64,000 nucleotides of DNA from Macrosoma leucophasiata (GCA_036365455.1 JAWQUS010000011.1:8080001-8144000), one strand, 5' to 3'. Shown: positions 21,587-33,548, counted from the stretch's first letter. The notes: generated from the sequence alone by a model not told the origin. Made by a program: numbers and translations.

Positions 21587-22165
21587 TCTAGATGAATTCA
21601 ATATTAATTTCGAGATATAAATCATTGCAACATGACAAAATATCACTTCCCCATCTTATCTTAGTTTACGGCCGTCGCCGCAAAGCCTCATTTAGATTTA
21701 CAAGGCACCAACGCCGGAACACTAAACACTTTCTTGTAACATGTTGAGTCTGGAACTTTCTCTAAGTACGATATTGGCCGCTAATGCCTTTCTGATTCAA
21801 ATCTTTAATGTGTCTGTCATATTGTTGGATAATCAATCTATACATCCACTTTTTTTTGGTCATCTTTATGTAATGAGTAGGTAGGTAATCGTAATTCGCA
21901 ATCGCAATGGATATAATTTTAAGACTATATTTTCGTCTAAAAATTGGTCTCGTCCCAGTCCCAATTGGGAAGCCTATTGATATTGTCTACATACCTAACA
22001 CTCCGAGTGAGTAAGTTTTTAAGATATTGCATAGCTTCTATCGCGGGCCTTGAGCGCGGGGACCGAATTCAAAAATTCCGTAACGCAAAAAACCGGACGC
22101 TCCGGATTACTAATTTTAAACTCATTTAAAGAAAGTCATGTATAATTTCGCCGTCCGACCTCGTG
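21587..22165. other. Unassigned stretch
   Basis: No gene seen. GCGGGCCTTGAGCGCGGGGA near 22045 is GC-rich and may be part of an unnamed repeat. Confidence 0.4.
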
Positions 22166-22246
22166 GGTAACGTGGCCGAGCGGTCTAGGCGCTGGTTTAA
22201 AGCACCAGTCTCTTCAGAGGCGTGGGTTCGAATCCCACCGCAGCCA
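22166..22246 (+). pseudogene. tRNA-Leu-like sequence with anticodon AAA
   Basis: The body is that of a class II (long variable arm) tRNA-Leu: box A TGGCCGAGCGGTCTAGGC, anticodon stem CTGGT/ACCAG, variable arm TCTCTTCAGAGG and T-arm GTGGGTTCGAATCCCAC. The seven-base anticodon loop is TTAAAGC, giving AAA at positions 34-36, where tRNA-Leu(AAG) has AAG; AAA would read Phe UUU. The acceptor stem GGTAACG/CGCAGCC has two mismatches (A-A, A-C) and a wobble, and the D-loop is one base short. A run of T follows (GTTTTTG). Most likely a decaying tRNA-Leu gene or SINE founder rather than a working tRNA. Confidence 0.85.
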
Positions 22247-22439
22247 AGATTGTTTTTGTTCATATTTTTATTGTTTGTTTTTCCATTCAATATTAAAAAA
22301 ATGGTAAATATTAATAGAAAATTATTGTTTCATTTTTCTATTTTTTTTTCTTTTATTTGCTTTTTATTTTGTTTTGCATAATTTAAGATAATTATGTAAA
22401 TGCAATAGCTTTACCGCGGCAGTCCCCGAGTGCCACACG

Positions 22440-22727
22440 TCTTTTTTAATGTAATGGAAGTGGCAAGCAAGCATGCAGTTCACATTGATGTTAAGTGATG
22501 ACTGCAGCCTATAGACACCCACACAAAGACCAAGGTCAAAATGCACACGCGTAACCACTCCTAAGGCCTAAGGTGTAATGCCTCTGTGCCGGAAATGACA
22601 GGGCCGTACATTATCACCTGACCGGAAAACGATAGTGCTGAACACTACCATTTAGCGGCAAGTATATTAGGTAATGCGGTGGTGCCTCCGCCCGCGAGCT
22701 CCATCACTGGAGCTCTACCACCAGTAC
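22440..22727 (-). repeat. R1 repeat copy
   Basis: Full reverse copy from TTTAATGTAATGGAAGTGGC to AGCTCTACCACCAGTACA. Confidence 0.9.
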
Positions 22728-22931
22728 ACATCGAGCTTCGGAAGGAGACTTCGCCTTATTTCGGGTCTATATAGCGTTATCTCTTTCACACCGTACCTAT
22801 TTGACGTTTGTCGACCATTTCGATCAAGTTTTGACCAATACCGGACTGTCAGTGCTTACGTAGGCAGTGTGCAGCAGAGATAATGCTCTACGAAGTCGAC
22901 ACGAGCCGATCGTCTTTTTCGTAGGCTCTAT
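22728..22931. other. Unassigned, GC-richer stretch
   Basis: A frame runs from within the R1 copy to 22883. The sequence is GC-richer than its surroundings, but I recognise no domain. Confidence 0.35.
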
Positions 22932-22934
22932 GTG

Positions 22935-22963
22935 CAATACTCAACAATTAATGTTGAGTATTG
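22935..22963. repeat. 12-bp inverted duplication, 5-nt spacer
   Basis: CAATACTCAACA (22935-22946) and TGTTGAGTATTG (22952-22963). The stem extends to 15 pairs if one G-T pair is allowed. Confidence 0.88.
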
Positions 22964-25094
22964 TACTTTTGTTTTTTTCTATACTCTCCAATGAGAGGAT
23001 CGTATCCGGGCAAACCCAAAAGTGACAACTACGTTTAAGCTATCGAGGCAGTTAAAACACGATTTTGTATCATACAATGATTTATTATAGTTCGTCTACT
23101 TGTCTCTAATCAGATTAAAGCAACCTGCACCCACGCCATGTAAAGTATCTTGAAAAGAACAAGTACACAAGATAATGTCTTTACAATCCGGTTTTGACTA
23201 TCTCCTTAATGCGATTACCAATAGTTCTGAAGGGCTGAAATGTATCCTACATATTTTAGTTTCATAAAAATTCTAGTTAGTTCTAATTTCTGAATGTCTC
23301 TATAGTAACAATACGATACTGGTAGGTAAATGAAACAATCTTCGAAGCAGGTGAAGAATTTGATAGCTGAAGCGAAGGCAGTGGAAACTTTTCTATATAT
23401 AAATAATGAATCTCTTTTTAAGTTTGAAGATAACCTCTGCCAGCGGTGTAAAATTTCCAAATGTTACTTCTTTCATATCATATAAATTATAATACCCAAT
23501 ACAAATAATACTTATTCAATGTTTCAACACTTCGTCGTCTTAAATAATCGTACTTCATACAAATTGTATGCAGAGCATGTCGATAGTATGAAATACAACA
23601 GAATCATTTGCGTACCAATTAGCACGACAGTTCCGTTTATGCCTTAGACAAACACCTCTTATTTATTCATGAAATGTTGTTCCGCAGGATCTATACTTAG
23701 TTGCATACTGTATCTATACTAGTAATTGACAGTACCTTCTCTAATACAGGTAGCGAGTTAGATTTCTACTTGTAAATGTTAATTTACTGGACTATATCTT
23801 GTCTACTTTATAGAGTAAGAATGTTTTAACTCACGTTCACTAGTGCATACAATTAAAGCGATTTCTGATTGTAAGATTTATATGCATTAACATCTCGGAG
23901 TATAAATCACTTTTTGCGTCACGTTTGCGTTACTAAATATTGTTCTGCGTTATTATTGACTTCAGCTATTGTAAAAATAATGTTAAGTAAGCTCAACAAT
24001 CAGCGAACGCCGTAGCACTCGCGCTAGCAAGAATGCAGAGGTGGCAGTCAATGAAGAATAGTAGATTCCTTAATGAAATGCCAATTATTAAACAAAATAA
24101 CATTGTGTAAGAAATGTAGCTAGATAATATAAATCCTGAAAGTAGTGAGAGAACTTTAGAAGCAAATAAGCATAACTCTTTACTTCGCAACTATACTTTG
24201 CAACTTAAAATATCAACGCACACAGACTGATTTAAACCATCACAGACTAGAGAGAGTGAGAATCTAAATATACAATGTAGGCATGATGAGTTTCATGCAG
24301 TCAGAACATCATAATACTCGTTGAATATTGCACATAAAACTAATTACTTATTTTTGACTCTTTTTGGAATAAAGTTCAAATACAACCCAAAGGTTAAGGG
24401 TCTTCGGCACCGTCGTATGAGGTGGCATGCGAGGTGTATAAGGACTAAGAAACTTGGCACTCCAAGCTTGCTAGGCTGTACGAAACTTCGCGTAAAAATT
24501 TAAACATAGTCACACGAGTATGACTCAATGCTTGAATGTTTTAATTACACTTTTAATTGACAAGCTTGTAGGTCAGTCGGCCAGTTTATGAAGCTTTAAT
24601 CAAAATCTACCTGAAATCTAAGAAAGGCATCCGCTGCTTTATGGTTATACTAACGTATAATAAACGTTATACGTTTCACGTATTGCAGTGCAAAAGAAGC
24701 GAAAGCACAAGATTGGAAATTGTTGAGCCAACAGTAAATTTACGATAATTATTAAATTAATAATTAAAATAAAGCTTTCTTGTGCACCTAATTAATGGAC
24801 TAAAACCCGATGTGAAAGCAAGACATTAGACGCAGGTTGCTAAAGGTCCCGTATCAAGCTATGACATAACCTACCCTCATGGAACACGCAAGGCAGACTA
24901 AGATAAGATTAATAAAACGCAACAACCTAAGCGCAAGCCTGTAGATGCAATGAGCGGTTTATTAGCAGCTGTAGCTTAGGATTGAGAATAATATTGCTGT
25001 AGTCCACTGCAGTATTAAGTGGATAAAATGACGTAGAAAATCATAATCATTATAACTTAAATATACTCGTACTTTATTAGACTTAATATGATAG
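22964..25094. other. Unassigned AT-rich stretch
   Basis: No convincing gene; short frames at 23215-23460 and 23993-24190 (minus) lack domains. AACGTATAA/TTATACGTT, near 24650, is a minor inverted repeat. Confidence 0.45.
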
Positions 25095-25345
25095 ACTAGC
25101 TGACCCGGCAAACTTCGCTTTGCCTCACAATGAAATAATTTGTCAAAGGTTTGATCGAACTATTTGTATGGAAAATAAAATTGTGATTTTTACTATTTCC
25201 CTTCAACTTCTTCAAGTTTTCTTACCTTTTAAACCTTTCCTGGACTCCCAAAAATCATTCAAAACCAAAATTAGCCAAATCGGTCCAGCCGTTCTCGAGT
25301 TTTAGCGAGACTAACGAACAGCAATTAATTTTTATATATAGATAT
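25095..25345 (+). repeat. Dispersed LINE-type repeat (CTAGCTGACCCGGC start)
   Basis: ACTAGCTGACCCGGCAAACTT, CAAATCGGTCCAGCCGTTCT and CGAGACTAACGAACAGC, then TTTTTATATATAGAT. This arrangement is familiar from lepidopteran genomes as an RTE/Proto2-like 3' end (from memory). Confidence 0.6.
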
Positions 25346-25378
25346 AACCACAATATTCAGTGCTACATAGGTGTAAAA

Positions 25379-25418
25379 GTGCAATGTGTACTTACCCCTT
25401 GGTAAGTACACATTGCAC
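25379..25418. repeat. Perfect 18-bp inverted duplication, 4-nt spacer
   Basis: Arms 25379-25396 and 25401-25418 are exact reverse complements around CCTT, about 30 bp after a LINE-type 3' end. Confidence 0.93.
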
Positions 25419-25539
25419 ACATGTGGACATTGCCCGCACATGCGCACTTCAGCTACGCTCAATCACCATCGCGACGCTACGCAGAGAAGCGCTTAGTTAT
25501 TTTTAAGATATCCAAATTTTTAAACTCGCTAAAAAAAAA

Positions 25540-25568
25540 CTACCTCTTTATAATATTAGTTTAGATAG
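25540..25568 (+). repeat. LINE-type tail fragment
   Basis: CTACCTCTTTATAATATTAG is the same 3' end that closes the repeat at 19366-19736. Confidence 0.6.
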
Positions 25569-27174
25569 ATTTAAGTTTTTTTATATGGTATACATGCTTA
25601 TGTTATCGAGTGTGTAGTTTCTAGTAATAATCAACCTGATTAATAGTGTATGTTTAAGTCTGAATTAGATTCGAATACAATAGGTACAATTGCAATCATA
25701 ATTAGGTCATAATTAGGTTTTATCAATAGCATTTTACCTACTAGGCCGAAACTCAGCGAGGCAAACGCCTACTAAGCCTATAAAATATCAAAGCTCTTAC
25801 AACAAAAAAAAACAATAACTAAAACAGCTCTCATAAACTGTGATTGTTCAGTTTCAATCAGTCTTAAAAGCTGCCAAGATATCAATCAATTCGAAGAAAC
25901 TTTCATTTAAACTGATCAGAATCTACGTTTCAAAAATGATTAAAACAATTAAGTATAACATTTCAACAATGAATAATAGTGAGAATAATTCACAATATTA
26001 TCACAAATAACATTCACGCCCCAAATAATCCGGGTTGGTTGCACCAGTGAACTACAGAGAGGAAGCGTAGAGTTCACGGGCGGTGACCCGGCAAAACGTC
26101 AGGCACCGTAACGATGCTACATCATATGGTATTCCATCGGCATCCAATAATGATGGCCCTGGATTAGTAATTAGGCCGAATAAAGCAGGAATGTTATGAC
26201 ATTTCTAGATTTTGAATCATGATTGTTGAAGGTCGTTCATAGGTAGTTTTTACGTGGTGGTATAAAATTATCACTCTTATGATATTAGAAGCTTCTTTGT
26301 CAATTAATTACAAACTTTTTAAAATCTTCGTATATTCTAATTATAATCTGATTTAACTACTATTTTTAGGAAATCGTTTTAATAAAATAATACCAGTCGG
26401 TAAGATCTATTCGTAAGAGTTTGGAATAAAAAATGTTTTCGAACACGAAAAAATCTTGAAATTGTTTCTGGCAGTGTGAAGTTACATACATAGACATAAA
26501 TCTGTATGCATATATCATAGTATCGATTATCGATATAATAATATCTTTCCGGTTATGTGGATAAGCATCTCAAAATCTTCATTCCCTTGAAATTGTAAAT
26601 TAATCTCATAGATTTCGATCTCGTACATCTTCTACATCTAGATTAGATATTAATTTAACGCCTTAAGGTAGCGTTAACCTCATAAAGTTACGTCTTCACT
26701 CGGTGTTTGCATATTCCGCATTTGATTTCGCATTAACGATGCCTTTTGCCCGTGGCTGTGAAATGGGAACACAGGAAACTTAAGAGAATATTGGCAATTC
26801 GTTATCCAACAAGTACAAGCCATGAATTTCACTTATTAATATTTCATAATTATTAATTTATAACGAAACTCCAAAACAGCTTCACGGAATAACCCATGGA
26901 AATAGACAATGTCAAATGCAACCAACCCTTTTAAGACAAGGCAGGTAAAAGAAGTGGCAAGCGCCTGGGGTCGCCAGGTGTTATGAGGTCCATGTGTTGG
27001 ACAAATGATAAAAGCGAATAGCGGACAGAAATTCAAAAAAACGAGATCGAAGGCACGCAACTGTTCAACTAGAGATGGCACTCTGAAGCTCCTTTGTCCT
27101 GCGAAGTCGTCCACATTTCATTGCAAAATACCTCTACCTGTTCAAATATCACTTACATTTTACTTCATGTTAAT
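25569..27174. other. Unassigned stretch
   Basis: No gene or named repeat. The 26030-26140 part is GC-richer. A 92-codon minus frame (26836-27114) has no recognisable domain. Confidence 0.4.
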
Positions 27175-27300
27175 AAAATGTAACATAACTTCACGTCTGT
27201 AATCCCCAAAGGGGTAGGCAGAGGTGAATGCATGCTTTCAATCATACATGCAAACACCCACGAGTCGCTGGTTACGCTTCATGATGATATGGCTTCTAAT
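27175..27300 (-). mobile_element. tRNA-derived SINE (TAGCGTAGTGG family), 3' part
   Basis: Inverted 3' body: ACATAACTTCACGTCTGTAA, CCCCAAAGGGGTAGGCAGAGG and AACACCCACGAGTCG match the reverse of 28020-28140. The head is missing. Confidence 0.75.
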
Positions 27301-27819
27301 GTCCTAAGCAGAGGCTAATGCATGCACACAAGGACGATTTCCCAGATATATGTGTTATTGGTAGGTCCAAAAAACAGTTTTACAATACATTTTGAATAAC
27401 ATTCGCTATGAAGTAACAAAAAGTTATTACTGCAAAGAAATCACTATGATAAAACAATTTACAACTGGTGTGACACTGATAAATTTTCCCAGTTTCATTT
27501 ATTCCCGGACCCACGGATCAAACACGGAACGTTAATAACTTGCGGTAGTTTTATACTGGCAACATTAAAAGGAGATGTTGCGAGCTCGGCTCTGGATCGT
27601 ACACGTCCTCAAAAAATGGGTAAACTAAAGAAGAATCCGAAAAAAATACAATTAATTTATTCAAGAATATATTTTAGAGTTACATCCACATTTCATTCAA
27701 ACGATTTTTTCATTTTCAACTATGTTAAACATGGCGGCGATACAGCCGACACTTGGCATCAATCGATTTCGATAGTATTTAGAAAATATTACTTTTTTCT
27801 CCAAGTACTATATAATCAA
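27301..27819. other. Unassigned stretch
   Basis: No gene or repeat recognised. Confidence 0.4.
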
Positions 27820-28145
27820 ATTAGAAACTACCTCAGTAGCGTAGTGGTAGCAGGCCACTACTATTACGCTGGAGGTCCTGGGTTCGATTCCCGGGTCGGG
27901 GACTATCAGAGATAACGGTTTAAAATCCTTTATCTTTGCTTCTATTGGGATTTTTCCATTTTCTGGAAGTTTCCCAGTACCCCGGAGTTTGGTAATGTGC
28001 CCGGAGATGGCAACAGGTTCGCCACCTGTTACATGGGCCAAAAACGTAACCGGCGAGTCGTGGGTGTTTGCATGTATGATTGAATGCATGCATTTACCTC
28101 TGCCTACCCCTTCGGGGATTACAGGCGTGAAGTTACGTTACGTTA
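27820..28145 (+). mobile_element. tRNA-derived SINE (TAGCGTAGTGG family), full copy
   Basis: The head has pol III boxes: TAGCGTAGTGGTAGC (box A-like) and GGGTTCGATTCCCGGG (box B in a T-arm). The body runs through TTTTTCCATTTTCTGGAAG, GTGCCCGGAGATGGCAAC, CGGCGAGTCGTGGGTGTTTG and GCCTACCCCTTCGGGG to ACAGGCGTGAAGTTACGTTA. Partial copies lie at 27175, 36985, 49338, 56165 and 59895. Confidence 0.85.
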
Positions 28146-28428
28146 CGACTGCCACAGATAAAATTATGATTGCAGTTAACTGTTTTCTATACTTAAAGTA
28201 ACACTATGTCGCACACACGTGCTATTTTGCATTCATAACACGTTGACTTTATATTCTACTAGTCGACTGGTGAACAATTATCTTGTAACATGTTTTTTTA
28301 AAACGCATTTTATATTAACAGAGATACTACAAAGAATATGGTTTACCTATTAATTTATTTTATCGAAATCACATAGACGGCTCGAAAGGATTAAAACCAA
28401 ACCAGGACAAATGCGATTATGTGAGATG
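28146..28428. other. Unassigned stretch
   Basis: Nothing recognised. Confidence 0.4.
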
Positions 28429-28435
28429 GTAGAGG

Positions 28436-28656
28436 CAGAGAATATGTAATAATACTACGTATAGAATGAACACTTCGACGTCCCGCCCGATTTCCCCGCA
28501 TAACCCAACCTCCTCCCCTCTTATGGGCGACGGTTGGTATTTTGTACGTGCTACGCACACAGGTGCACATGGTAATACACGTCACTGATTGATGTCTGTG
28601 TAATGGATACCAAATTAAGCGTTGGTATGGAATTTTGTCCGAGTGTCCGCGGTGTG
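28436..28656 (+). mobile_element. CAGAGAATATG repeat, copy 2
   Basis: Full-length; start CAGAGAATATGTAATAATAC, end GCGGTGTG. Flanks GTAGAGG (28429-28435) and GTAGAAGG (28657-28664) form a 7-8-bp target duplication with one base difference. Confidence 0.8.
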
Positions 28657-28896
28657 GTAGAAGGCTTTGTGGTCGAAGTTTTAACTTCGTAGTCCGTATA
28701 CATAAGTACTAACAAATCTAACTAAGTTATATGGTACTATATCATTCAGTTCCAGCCAATGGGCCTCAACTTCCAGTAATACTCAAATTATCTGTCTGAT
28801 CATCGTGATTAATCAAACACTAGAAAGGCAGCAAACAAAATCTTAGATTACTATCCTAAAGTTTATTAGGTACATATTAAATTTATAATTTTTTGA
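28657..28896. other. Unassigned stretch
   Basis: Nothing recognised. Confidence 0.4.
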
Positions 28897-29097
28897 CGAT
28901 TCTGTTAGACCAGCGATGTGAGATGACCGTTTCATTCGAAGGGGTTCGAGCACGCACCGGGGCAAATATTTGTATGGCCTATAGATATTTGTTTCGGGTC
29001 TGGGTGTTTGTGTATGTGTTGTATGTGTACAACGGCACCCACGACACAGGTTTACACCTACTGTGGGGCTGTGAGTGTAAGCGTATTTTATTTATGT
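28897..29097 (+). mobile_element. tRNA-derived SINE (GACAAATATTTGTATGG family), diverged head
   Basis: The body ATATTTGTATGGCCTATAG through GGCTGTGAGTGTAAGCG is well kept. The tRNA-like head is eroded (box B now GGTTCGAGCACGC), so pol III activity is doubtful. Confidence 0.8.
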
Positions 29098-29197
29098 TTA
29101 CTTAATTGATAAGGTTTTACTTAAATATCATAGACGGAACTTCATTCGGAATTTTATGTTTACTCCCTCCAAGCCATGGTCTATCTAAAGTCTAGAG

Positions 29198-29456
29198 CAT
29201 AGAGCAACGCGGGCCACCGGCCGCGGCAGACTGGAGGGGAGAGCGTTTATTACCGATGCAAAACAGTCTGTCATTTTTTGCGGGGGGAAATGCGAGCGAC
29301 AAAAACGCACACTACAAAAATTGTCTATTACTACGAAACTCACACCTTGACGCACACATTTAAACATCTAGGCGACAGGTATATTCCCATTTGGGCTTGT
29401 AATTTGACAGAGGGGAAAGCCTGCATATGGCTACTCCCCTGCGGTGTCGCTCTATG
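29198..29456 (+). mobile_element. hAT-like MITE (CATAGAG family), copy 3
   Basis: 259 bp, with ends CATAGAGCAACGCGGGCC and GTGTCGCTCTATG. Flanks GTCTAGAG (29190-29197) and ATCTAGAG (29457-29464) are an 8-bp target duplication with one mismatch. Shorter than copies 1 and 2 through internal deletions. Confidence 0.88.
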
Positions 29457-30558
29457 ATCTAGAGATATTATTCGACATAGAAATTCCATTGAAATGTATG
29501 CAAATAGGTAATTTCGCGTGACTATCTATCTCCATATGATTTATACATGAACTTAATCTAGAACTACTGAACGTGGGAACACAATACACATCATCATTCA
29601 TTACGGCCTCCCATAACAGTATTTTAATAATAGGAAATATTGTGCATCGTAGACTTCCTTTATAAGGGAAATATTAGATTTTTCAATGTAAATGAAACTG
29701 ATTGATAGTCGACGCGAGTCTACCGTAATTGAAGACATGATCAATTGCAATATATTATGAAATTAAAATATGTTAAGTCCGTAAGCTAGGTTAGTCATTA
29801 CGTTGGTATAAAAGTAGACACGATCTTGATGCAGACTTAATAAGTATGGATTAAATAATTCCTGCATGCCGATCTGAAATTAATTATTAGTGACGATTGC
29901 AAATTATTATGTACATTTTTAGGGTTCAGTAGCCTATAAGTAACCTACCTAATATTCGATCAACTATTTTTTTTTTTCTAAAAAATCGGCAACCGGAACC
30001 TACCAAAGTCGATGAACTAACTTTATTTTTATAAAAAAAACGGAATATATTGCCCGACACACACTTGGTCGGTTTTGAATAAGAATGTGTTTGATTTTTT
30101 TATATGAAATAGATACAAGTTTATTTTTCTTCTAATTTTTCACTAAATAATAATATCAAACAATAAAATGTCAGTAACGAAGGCATCACCAGAAAATAAC
30201 ACTGTTACACATTATTAACATAACGTTGTATTTTAAATTCCACAACGTCGTTTAATTGAAATATTGTTATAAACAAAACAGATGTTTACAAATATTGGAC
30301 TATCAACTTTCTTTTAGAATAGATACGTCAATACAAAATGGTTTTGTTTATTTAAACGAACACGATACACCCACGCCTGTCTTGTATATCAATTGAATAG
30401 TCATGTTCCATTGTATCTAAGATGTATCTGAATAAACAAATCTATAAACAAACATTTACAGCCAATAGGTCAATACAAAAATATGGGGCAGATAAATGAA
30501 TAGAGATAAGAGCTATTTCTAACAGAGTTCAAAAAACGAGAAGGTTCTCAATTCGGCC

Positions 30559-30561
<3 letters not shown>
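29457..30561. other. Unassigned AT-rich stretch
   Basis: CACACTTGGTCGGTTTTGAA near 30060 is a fragment of a common GGTCGGTTTT-type lepidopteran repeat. No gene seen. Confidence 0.4.

Positions 30562-30591
<30 letters not shown>
30562..30591. repeat. (TA)n microsatellite
   Basis: About fifteen TA units, leading into a LINE-type fragment. Confidence 0.9.
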
Positions 30592-30597
<6 letters not shown>

Positions 30598-30599
<2 letters not shown>

Positions 30600-30745
30600 T
30601 GTACGCGAATTTCGCAGAGATTTCTGGACCGATTTACGTAATTCTTTTTTTGTTTGATGCGGAATAGTTTCGAATTGGTCCCATAAAAATTTGATTCAGA
30701 TAGGCCCATTAGTTTTTATTATATGAGCATTTTTTTACTTACTTT
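30598..30745 (+). repeat. Dispersed LINE-type fragment
   Basis: TACGCGAATTTCGCAGAG, GGACCGATTTACGTAATTC and ATAGGCCCATTAGT form a pattern I recall from common lepidopteran retroelement 3' ends. Confidence 0.5.
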
Positions 30746-31072
30746 CACCTCAGACTAAAGGAATAAGAATAGACGGCGAGTTGTCATACAGTGCGTTGAA
30801 TCCACTGACGTCCTAGATAGTCCTAATGCGCATGACAACAAGATGACAACAGGTGACAATGACACATTTACTCATCGACGACACAACACAGCTTATTTAC
30901 TCCTTCGTGGATATTTTTTTTCATTGATTTCGTATAGTCGTGTAATAGTTTTGTATCAACACACCTACTAGGTATCTAATTGTCACGAAGCTAAAAAAGT
31001 AATATTTTACAAATTTAACAGATGTGAACATTACTATAATTGGCAATGCAGCAATAAACTAAAAAGTATTAA
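30746..31072. other. Unassigned stretch
   Basis: Nothing recognised. Confidence 0.4.
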
Positions 31073-31309
31073 ATAAATATAACTACGTTAAGAAAAACCG
31101 ACTTCAAAACTGAAAAGTAAAAAATAATAAAGAATTAATTGTAATTACTTATATACTACCTATTGTTTAATGTGCTATTTACTATTTACTTCAAACCTAT
31201 TAGTAAAAAGCACATATAAACAATAGGTAGTATATAATTACAATTAATTCTTTATTATTTTTTACTTTTCAGTTTTGAAGTCGGTTTTTCTTAACGTAGT
31301 TATATTTAT
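31073..31309. repeat. Long foldback, ~100-bp arms
   Basis: Arms 31073-31176 and 31209-31309 are inverted copies, identical except for an ACTT insertion and one single-base gap in the left arm; the loop is about 32 nt. Each arm carries AAAAACCGACTTCAAAACTG or its complement, a TIR-like motif widespread in Lepidoptera (from memory). It is either a foldback/MITE element or a local inverted duplication. If transcribed it would form a near-perfect dsRNA stem. Confidence 0.92.
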
Positions 31310-31609
31310 GATTAAGTAGATTTTAATAGGTTATTTTCTATAAGACATGGTACATGTAAACAAATGTAGGTAATATGATTTTATTTTAATTTTTCGTACC
31401 GCCTAACACCGCAATAGCCATTATTATCGTTACGGCTTTCATTGGTTAAGGCTGGCGTTTCCGATTTGCCGGATCGCTAACCAGTAGGTACCGGGGCAAC
31501 AAAATAAAATAACTGGTCGTAATCGCAACATTCCAGCCTTGTTTTAAAAATATAACTTACGTCGATCAACGATCGTTAATATCTATAGAAATAAATAAAA
31601 TCAAAAAAC
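31310..31609. other. Unassigned stretch
   Basis: Nothing recognised. Confidence 0.4.
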
Positions 31610-31732
31610 GCATCTGCATTTTGACCGTGGTCTTTGTGTAAGTGTCTATAGGCTGCAGTCATCACTTAACACGTGCTTAATACCAATTTAAACTGCATGC
31701 ATGTTTGCCACTTTCATTACATAAAAAAACCG
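31610..31732 (+). repeat. R1 copy, 5'-truncated
   Basis: Begins AACGCATCTGCATTTTGACC and ends CCACTTTCATTACATAAAA; the 5' half is missing. Confidence 0.8.
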
Positions 31733-31794
31733 CTTTCTACTTAATGCATATGCATGTGTACACACGGTACATATACCAAAATAAACTTTTTTTA

Positions 31795-31992
31795 CAATTT
31801 TGCCTGTTTGTTGGGGCTAATCTCGGGAACGGCTAAACTGATTTCGACAGGACTTTCACTGGCAGATAGCCTACGTAATAAGGAGTAGCAAAGGCTACTT
31901 TTATTCTAGCTGCGCCCACGACTTTTTCTGGGTAGATACTGAACAATCAAGAATTCTCACGCGGAGGAAGTCGCGAGCACGGCTAGTTCTGA
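31795..31992 (+). repeat. Dispersed LINE-type fragment
   Basis: TTGCCTGTTTGTTGGGGCTA, CGGGAACGGCTAAACTG and AGTCGCGAGCACGGCTAGTT resemble common lepidopteran retroelement 3' ends. Confidence 0.5.
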
Positions 31993-33548
31993 ATAAAAGT
32001 GTATTATGTCACCTGATAGAATAAGCTTGGTTTTAAATATATAAAATGGAACACGAAGGCGCACTGTGAAAATTACCGTGCCATCAGAACAATGTTTGCG
32101 AAACACTGGCATAGGCGATCATAAGATATATGATGTATATAGTATTGCCACATTTAAAGAGTTTCCCTAAAGAACTTAAAAGGCCTGACACTTAACTAAT
32201 AACAATAAGCCATTATAAAGTACGCAACATCGGGCTTAAATTGATTCTTAATATCACAAAATTACATACATTACTGTTCTATAACCCCAAGCGGTACCCC
32301 GTAACTTGGTATGAAATGTACTTTGACTAAATAAGTAGATATTTGCGAAATCGAGAATCATTTATTTGCGACGATCGTTATCGTTATCACAAGTATAATA
32401 TTGCTATGACGAAATTAATTTATCTCTAAGGCCTTATTCGATTAATAGTATAATTTAGTCGTACCTACTCTCCAAGGCATATCGAATAGTACTAACCCTA
32501 TCAATAACTAAATAAACCTCAGATTTAGTTGAAAAGAAATACAAATAATGTTTTGTTTATCTGAATGTAAAATACGAGAATATCTGACAGTCGTACAAAA
32601 AAGGCTAAATGAAATAGAAATGCGCAACTGATATACCCAACCTACTTGTAAAAAGAAGATATTTCAGTATAAATAATTATAAACCAAGAGCGTACTATAC
32701 ATGTTTATGTTGTTCAAGATCAAAGAATATTAAGTATGTGGTTAAAAGAATAGCTGATTTTATAATATCCACAAATGTTGACTAGTAAATTTTTAAGTCT
32801 ACAAGCATCGATAATGCTATGGGCAGGTTATGAAAACATTTAGGTACACACGTCTTCTCACGCATACGAAATTATGCAAAAGCTCCCGACTTATCGGGAA
32901 ATCTGCCGATTTTATTGACATTCTATTTTAATAATGTGACCCTTTGAAAGAGACCATTTCTCAAGTTTTCCGGCATATAGTCGCAGTTTTTAGATAATGG
33001 AATACTAATGAGTGAGGTATAATATATTCTATATTAACAGATATTATTTCCTAAAAATCTTAATTTCTTTGCAATATATTTTAAATACATACACATTAAA
33101 ATAATGAACCGAAATACATATTTCAGTCCATTGTTTTGATGAATATAAAGGCAAAAAGTCTATTTAATAAACGGTACTCATCGTTCGTAGTATAAATGTT
33201 TTCAGTAAGTAAATATACTTCGCGTAATATATTAATTAAAAAATGTAGACGGAAACAGCTCTAGTCAGAGGTGTGATAACAATATGAGTACGAATGAACT
33301 AGTTAAAAAAGTTATGTAATGTATATATTTTAACCATTTTACCAAGTAACTTAATATTTAAATAGCACATTTCATTCTTGATTAAGTTCATGGCAAAAGC
33401 TCCAGATTTTTATCCGGTTATTGACTGCCAAATTTTTCGATTTAAGCAATATATTTTTTAAATGTTGCAACACATGCTATGTTTATGACACGACACGTAC
33501 TTACCTATTGATCTTTAACGGGCACGCTTAGCAAGTTATTTATTGAGA
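31993..33548. other. Unassigned AT-rich stretch
   Basis: No gene or named repeat in about 1.5 kb. Confidence 0.45.

Noticed and set aside
22674..22883. 69-codon frame beginning in an R1 copy
   Set aside because: Starts inside a repeat and has no recognisable domain.
27830..27900. Candidate functional tRNA gene
   Set aside because: Box A and B are present, but the sequence continues into a SINE body found in other copies.
27616..27915. 99-codon frame and the opposing 93-codon frame at 27808-28089
   Set aside because: Both run through a tRNA-derived SINE; the coding potential is incidental.
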